A stretch of 19,252 nt of DNA, from assembly GCA_036653715.1 (NCBI GenBank), contig JAVVTL010000031.1:1-19252 (forward strand). Direction: 5' to 3'. Under the pieces are notes generated by a model. That model ran no database searches. It was not told where the DNA came from and saw only the letters and a list, made by a program, of their open reading frames with translations. The translations under genes and the position numbers were made by a program. Origin of the DNA: Scatomorpha sp036653715 (GTDB lineage: Bacteria > Bacillota > Clostridia > Oscillospirales > Oscillospiraceae). Shown here piece after piece: positions 16,400 through 19,252 of the stretch. The first letter of the stretch is position 1, and every line of letters begins with the position of its first letter.

Positions 16400-17084
16400 C
16401 CTCGGCGTGAGACCACACGGGGATGCCAACCATGTTGCACTCGTCCACGACCGCCAAAATCTCCTCAAAGGTGTAATGCTGGTCGAGCTTTTTGTCCCAG
16501 CGCCAAATGCCGCCGCCGGTTGACCAAATCTTTATCGCGTCGGGGCTTTCGCGCAGACGCTTGCGGACTGCCTTGCGCAAATCCCACGGGCCGTCAACGC
16601 GCTCTGCCCACGGATGGGACTCCTCGTTATACCACGAGGGCAGCCTGTGGCTGTCGCCGTGTCCGCAGGTTCGGCAGAAGCCGAGACCGCTCGTCACCAC
16701 TCTCGGTCCGCTCATAACGCCGGCTTCTATCATGTTGCGGATTTGTATGCCGGAGCGCGAAATCTCGCCGACCGTCGTCAGGCCGTGCTCGAGGCAGTCG
16801 TGCGCCTGCTGCACCGCAACCACGGTCTTTTGGACGACGTCCTCAAGTATCCAGTCGCTGTCGTCGTCCGTGAGGTTGCCGGAAAAATGCAGATGCGTGT
16901 CCACGAGACCGGGCATGATTGTCTTGCCGCTTATGTCCCGTCGCTCGTACTCGGCGCCGCAGGGCTTCATCTCACCTGCGTACTCAAGCTTTTTTCCGTC
17001 CACCATGACCAGCGAATTCTTTATCGCCGCTCTCCCAGTGCCGTCAATCAACAGTCCGCCTATAAATGCCGTCTTTGTCCCCAT
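15840..17084 (-). CDS. Metal-dependent amidohydrolase, imidazolonepropionase-related family
   Basis: A 414-residue TIM-barrel amidohydrolase of the broad imidazolonepropionase/prolidase-like group, expected to hydrolyse a C-N bond using one or two metal ions. The beta-sandwich N-terminus (GGLLIDGTG, then ISGKTIMPGLVDTHLH) is followed by the metal motif His64-x-His66, Lys185 in AIKIWSTGGG (a candidate bridging carboxylated lysine), His226 (WSHAEG), His246 (IIHGQA) and Asp323 (GSDSF). The closing beta segment GTLEAGKFADLLVIDGNPLENI is typical. AAGGAGG stands 10 nt before the ATG. No signal peptide is present, so it is cytoplasmic. It follows the permease by 63 nt, implying that the substrate is imported. 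The substrate (dipeptide, N-acyl amino acid or cyclic amide) is not readable. Its C-terminal part is duplicated almost exactly at 18693-19252. Confidence 0.93.
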   Translation of the reverse strand: MGTKTAFIGGLLIDGTGRAAIKNSLVMVDGKKLEYAGEMKPCGAEYERRDISGKTIMPGLVDTHLHFSGNLTDDDSDWILEDVVQKTVVAVQQAHDCLEHGLTTVGEISRSGIQIRNMIEAGVMSGPRVVTSGLGFCRTCGHGDSHRLPSWYNEESHPWAERVDGPWDLRKAVRKRLRESPDAIKIWSTGGGIWRWDKKLDQHYTFEEILAVVDECNMVGIPVWSHAEGYGGALDSAKAGVHLIIHGQALNDECLEIMAAKGIYFCPTIQFLNEWFKTYAPPYVPEVHDQYPGDTVAEKELNRVYANLRKAKSKGIGLTIGSDSFCSSLTPYGTTAIGEMYSFVEKAQIPEMDTIVAATKVGAEMLKVGDITGTLEAGKFADLLVIDGNPLENIRAIDVNNMRVIMKEGTFVRG

Positions 17085-17147
17085 TTGTCGTTTTCCTCCT
17101 TATTATTTTGTTGCTGAGATTTAATTCTTGCTTTCAGGCTTTATGCG

Positions 17148-18596
17148 CTATTTGAGCGCTTGCTTCCGCTTGTTGCCGGAGATTACACTGAGTGCAAGGC
17201 CTATTAAAACCCAAGTGCCCGTGATAATCCATTCCAGCGGTGTGAGTGCTGCGGGGCTGAACGGAACGACCATAAGTCCGATAATTACACATCCTGCGAG
17301 GCAGGCAGATGCGACGCCCATTATGCCTCCGGGTACTCTGTAGGGCCGCAGCAAATCAGGCTCTGTCTTGCGAAGTCTCAGGCAGGCAAAGCTGACCATC
17401 GTATATGAGAAGATGAAAGCCAGCGAGGAAACGTTGGTTAGCGGAAGTAGCATTTTTTTGCCGAGGAAGGGTCCTGCCAGAGTGAGAACACACATAATGA
17501 TGTTCGCGGCAATGGGCGTTCCCTTTTGAAGATCAAGCTTGGTAAATGCTTCGGGGATCTGCTTTTTACGTCCCATAGCAAGCAGGATACGGCTTGATGC
17601 TCCAAATGAGGAGTTCATCGGTCCCATTGGCCCCAAGGTTGCTATAGAGAGCATTACTACATATAGAATAATACTTATATCCTTTAGGCAAGCCAATGCG
17701 GGGACTGAGCTTTGAATGAATTCTGTCCAAGGAATGATTGTGCCGAAGGAATAAATGGCAAGTATGTAGAACAGACCGGCAGCCAACAGCGCAAGGCCTA
17801 CGACTTTGGCGAATTTATTCCAATTCAAGCCCTCGGCAGCTTCCTCCGCTTGTTGTGGCGCGGTATCGAACCCCGAGAAGAAGAACGGCGTCATGACAAG
17901 TACGCTGAGCATACCCATAAAGATATTGCTGACCTTTGTGCTGGACGCCGGCCCGACAACCTGACTGAACAGTGGCATCATGTTCTGCGGTCCGCCCTTG
18001 ATCAGAGAAATTGCCATTGCCAAGACCATTCCGAGCATAAGAGCTTTAAAGAGGAAGCTCTGCAGCTTTGCCGCCGAGGAGGCACCCTTAAAGTTCAGAT
18101 AGCTCACATATATGCCAACTGCGAGCGCAATCAGAGTGGGGAAAAGGAAAACATCGGCCCCAAATATTGTATATAGCTTAATGGAGCGCAAAATGGGAAA
18201 CAGTGCGCCGAATCTCTCGGAGACGAGGGTTGCGATTGCAAGTGTTTCCCATGGGCAGAGAATACCCTTTCCCAACACTATCAGCCAACCCGTATAGTAA
18301 GAAGCCTTATCTCCGAATGCACGGTGAACATACTCCACCGTGCCGCCGGAAAGCGGAATTGCTGCGGCGAGCTCGCCGAACACTGCACTCATAGGCAGCA
18401 GGAACACCGCGCCGACGGCAAATGCAAGGATCGCGGCCAAGGGTCCACCGCCAATAATCATCCAGTCGCCGACAAGCAGAACCCATCCGGTTCCTATTGT
18501 GGCACCAAAGCCTATTGTAAAGAAGTTCCAAAGTGAAAGTGTCTTTTTCATTCCGGTACCTTGAGGTGAAAGCCGTACTCCCCCCGTATCACTCAT
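17148..18596 (-). CDS. APC-family amino acid/amine permease
   Basis: A 482-residue integral membrane transporter with about 12 hydrophobic segments. The first carries the APC signature region GFGATIGTGW, and a later hydrophilic loop reads FDTAPQQAEEA, as in amino acid permeases. It probably takes up an amino acid, amine or related compound with proton or sodium coupling, or by exchange. AGGAGG lies 8 nt before the ATG. An alternative start at MKKTLS would remove 15 residues but lacks a good ribosome binding site. It lies between two near-identical amidohydrolase copies and is probably co-transcribed with both. By eye it is more AT-rich (many att, ata, tat codons) than the flanking GC-rich genes, a hint of separate origin. 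Confidence 0.93.
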   Translation of the reverse strand: MSDTGGVRLSPQGTGMKKTLSLWNFFTIGFGATIGTGWVLLVGDWMIIGGGPLAAILAFAVGAVFLLPMSAVFGELAAAIPLSGGTVEYVHRAFGDKASYYTGWLIVLGKGILCPWETLAIATLVSERFGALFPILRSIKLYTIFGADVFLFPTLIALAVGIYVSYLNFKGASSAAKLQSFLFKALMLGMVLAMAISLIKGGPQNMMPLFSQVVGPASSTKVSNIFMGMLSVLVMTPFFFSGFDTAPQQAEEAAEGLNWNKFAKVVGLALLAAGLFYILAIYSFGTIIPWTEFIQSSVPALACLKDISIILYVVMLSIATLGPMGPMNSSFGASSRILLAMGRKKQIPEAFTKLDLQKGTPIAANIIMCVLTLAGPFLGKKMLLPLTNVSSLAFIFSYTMVSFACLRLRKTEPDLLRPYRVPGGIMGVASACLAGCVIIGLMVVPFSPAALTPLEWIITGTWVLIGLALSVISGNKRKQALK

Positions 18597-18630
18597 CTAA
18601 CATTCCTCCTAAATTTATTTGCCTGCTGAT

Positions 18631-18667
18631 GCGGAATCGACTTTGGTCCGGGGAAAGCCGATTCCGC
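18631..18667 (-). promoter_or_regulatory. Intergenic RNA hairpin upstream of the permease
   Basis: GCGGAATCG (18631-18639) pairs with CGATTCCGC (18659-18667), and CTTT with AAAG inside. The one unpaired position is A-C on the plus strand but G-U on the minus strand, so the minus-strand RNA forms a continuous 14-bp stem with a 9-nt loop. No T-run follows, so it is more likely an mRNA processing or stability element, or a partial attenuator, than a full terminator. Confidence 0.5.
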
Positions 18668-18690
18668 CCTGCAGCTTTGTATTCGGCGTC

Positions 18691-19252
18691 CGTCAGCCTC
18701 GGACGAAGGTGCCTTCTTTCATGATTACGCGCATGTTGTTGACGTCGATGGCGCGGATGTTTTCGAGGGGGTTGCCGTCGATGACGAGCAAATCCGCAAA
18801 CTTGCCGGCCTCGAGCGTGCCCGTGATGTCTCCGACCTTCAGCATCTCCGCGCCGACCTTCGTCGCCGCAACGATGGTGTCCATCTCGGGTATCTGCGCC
18901 TTCTCGACAAAGGAATACATCTCGCCGATTGCCGTCGTGCCGTAGGGCGTCAGGCTCGAGCAGAAGGAGTCGGAGCCTATCGTCAGGCCTATGCCCTTGC
19001 TCTTTGCCTTGCGCAGGTTCGCGTAAACGCGGTTAAGCTCTTTTTCCGCAACCGTGTCGCCCGGGTATTGGTCGTGCACCTCGGGGACGTAGGGCGGCGC
19101 GTAGGTCTTGAACCACTCGTTCAAAAACTGAATCGTCGGGCAGAAATAAATGCCCTTGGCTGCCATTATCTCAAGGCACTCGTCGTTCAGCGCCTGTCCG
19201 TGGATGATGAGATGCACGCCCGCCTTCGCAGAATCCAGCGCGCCGCCATAGC
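18691..19252 (+). repeat. Direct repeat copy 2 (3' part of the second amidohydrolase gene)
   Basis: Second copy of the 15838-16399 sequence, with one difference seen by eye. It continues to the window edge, so the full repeat length is unknown. Confidence 0.95.
18693..19252 (-). CDS. Second amidohydrolase copy, 5' end beyond the window
   Basis: The frame is open from the window edge to TGA at 18693 and encodes the last 186 or so residues of the same amidohydrolase as at 15840-17084. All visible residues match, including the equivalents of His246 (IIHGQA) and Asp323 (GSDSF). The N-terminal metal motif and catalytic lysine region would lie outside the window. The internal GTG near 19217 is not a true start. 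It is the first visible gene of the transcript that continues into the permease 96 nt downstream. Whether it is full length, a pseudogene or an assembly duplicate cannot be judged here. Confidence 0.85.
   Translation of the reverse strand, partial: YGGALDSAKAGVHLIIHGQALNDECLEIMAAKGIYFCPTIQFLNEWFKTYAPPYVPEVHDQYPGDTVAEKELNRVYANLRKAKSKGIGLTIGSDSFCSSLTPYGTTAIGEMYSFVEKAQIPEMDTIVAATKVGAEMLKVGDITGTLEAGKFADLLVIDGNPLENIRAIDVNNMRVIMKEGTFVRG

Noticed and set aside
1..19252. CRISPR array, toxin-antitoxin or phage-defence system
   Set aside because: No regularly spaced short repeats, nuclease or paired small toxin genes were seen. All long genes have better assignments.

Overview
The window looks like part of a chromosome or contig from an anaerobic, fairly GC-rich member of the Clostridia, most like the gut Oscillospiraceae type. 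This is inference. It rests on strong AGGAGG ribosome binding sites, sigma-A type promoters, large PAS/GGDEF/EAL and hybrid kinase proteins with clostridial flavour, and a tungsten-type aldehyde:ferredoxin oxidoreductase with ferredoxin and iron alcohol dehydrogenase. No rRNA or tRNA gene, CRISPR array, transposase or phage gene was seen.

Left part (about 113-9645, all minus strand): a tightly packed signalling operon. A textbook promoter (TTGACA, 17 bp, TATAAT) drives a small excisionase-type helix-turn-helix gene. Its stop codon overlaps the start of a 1181-residue cyclic-di-GMP protein (REC, degenerate GGDEF, intact EAL, PAS, REC, intact GGDEF, PAS). That gene in turn overlaps a hybrid histidine kinase with two receiver domains, followed 4 nt later by a second, related hybrid kinase with one receiver domain. 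A long perfect hairpin lies just past the last stop. The operon has two transmitter domains and five receiver domains, but no visible HPt protein.

Middle part (9814-14457): a HutC/UTRA-type GntR regulator on the minus strand is divergent from a plus-strand operon of a four-cluster polyferredoxin, an aldehyde:ferredoxin oxidoreductase (AOR) and an iron-containing alcohol dehydrogenase. The first two resemble the AorA/AorB subunits of bacterial tungsten AOR. The operon could interconvert carboxylic acid, aldehyde and alcohol using ferredoxin and NAD(P)H. Both divergent promoters can be read, and an inverted repeat brackets the plus-strand -35 region. Clear bidirectional hairpin terminators sit at both ends (9814-9853 and 14422-14457).

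Right part (14472-19252, all minus strand): a second amidohydrolase copy running off the window edge, an APC-family amino acid/amine permease, a complete metal-dependent amidohydrolase, and a class I/II aminotransferase. The two amidohydrolase copies are almost identical at the DNA level (one mismatch seen by eye over 562 bp). They flank the permease, which looks more AT-rich, as direct repeats 2853 bp apart. This suggests uptake and hydrolysis of an amide or peptide-like compound followed by transamination. The resulting 2-oxo acid could in principle feed the neighbouring aldehyde/alcohol enzymes, but that link is speculative.

No gene-free stretch exceeds about 300 bases. The most interesting points are the AorAB-like pair tied to an alcohol dehydrogenase, the HTH-coupled cyclic-di-GMP/double hybrid kinase operon with a shared sensory region I could not name, and the direct-repeat amidohydrolase arrangement.
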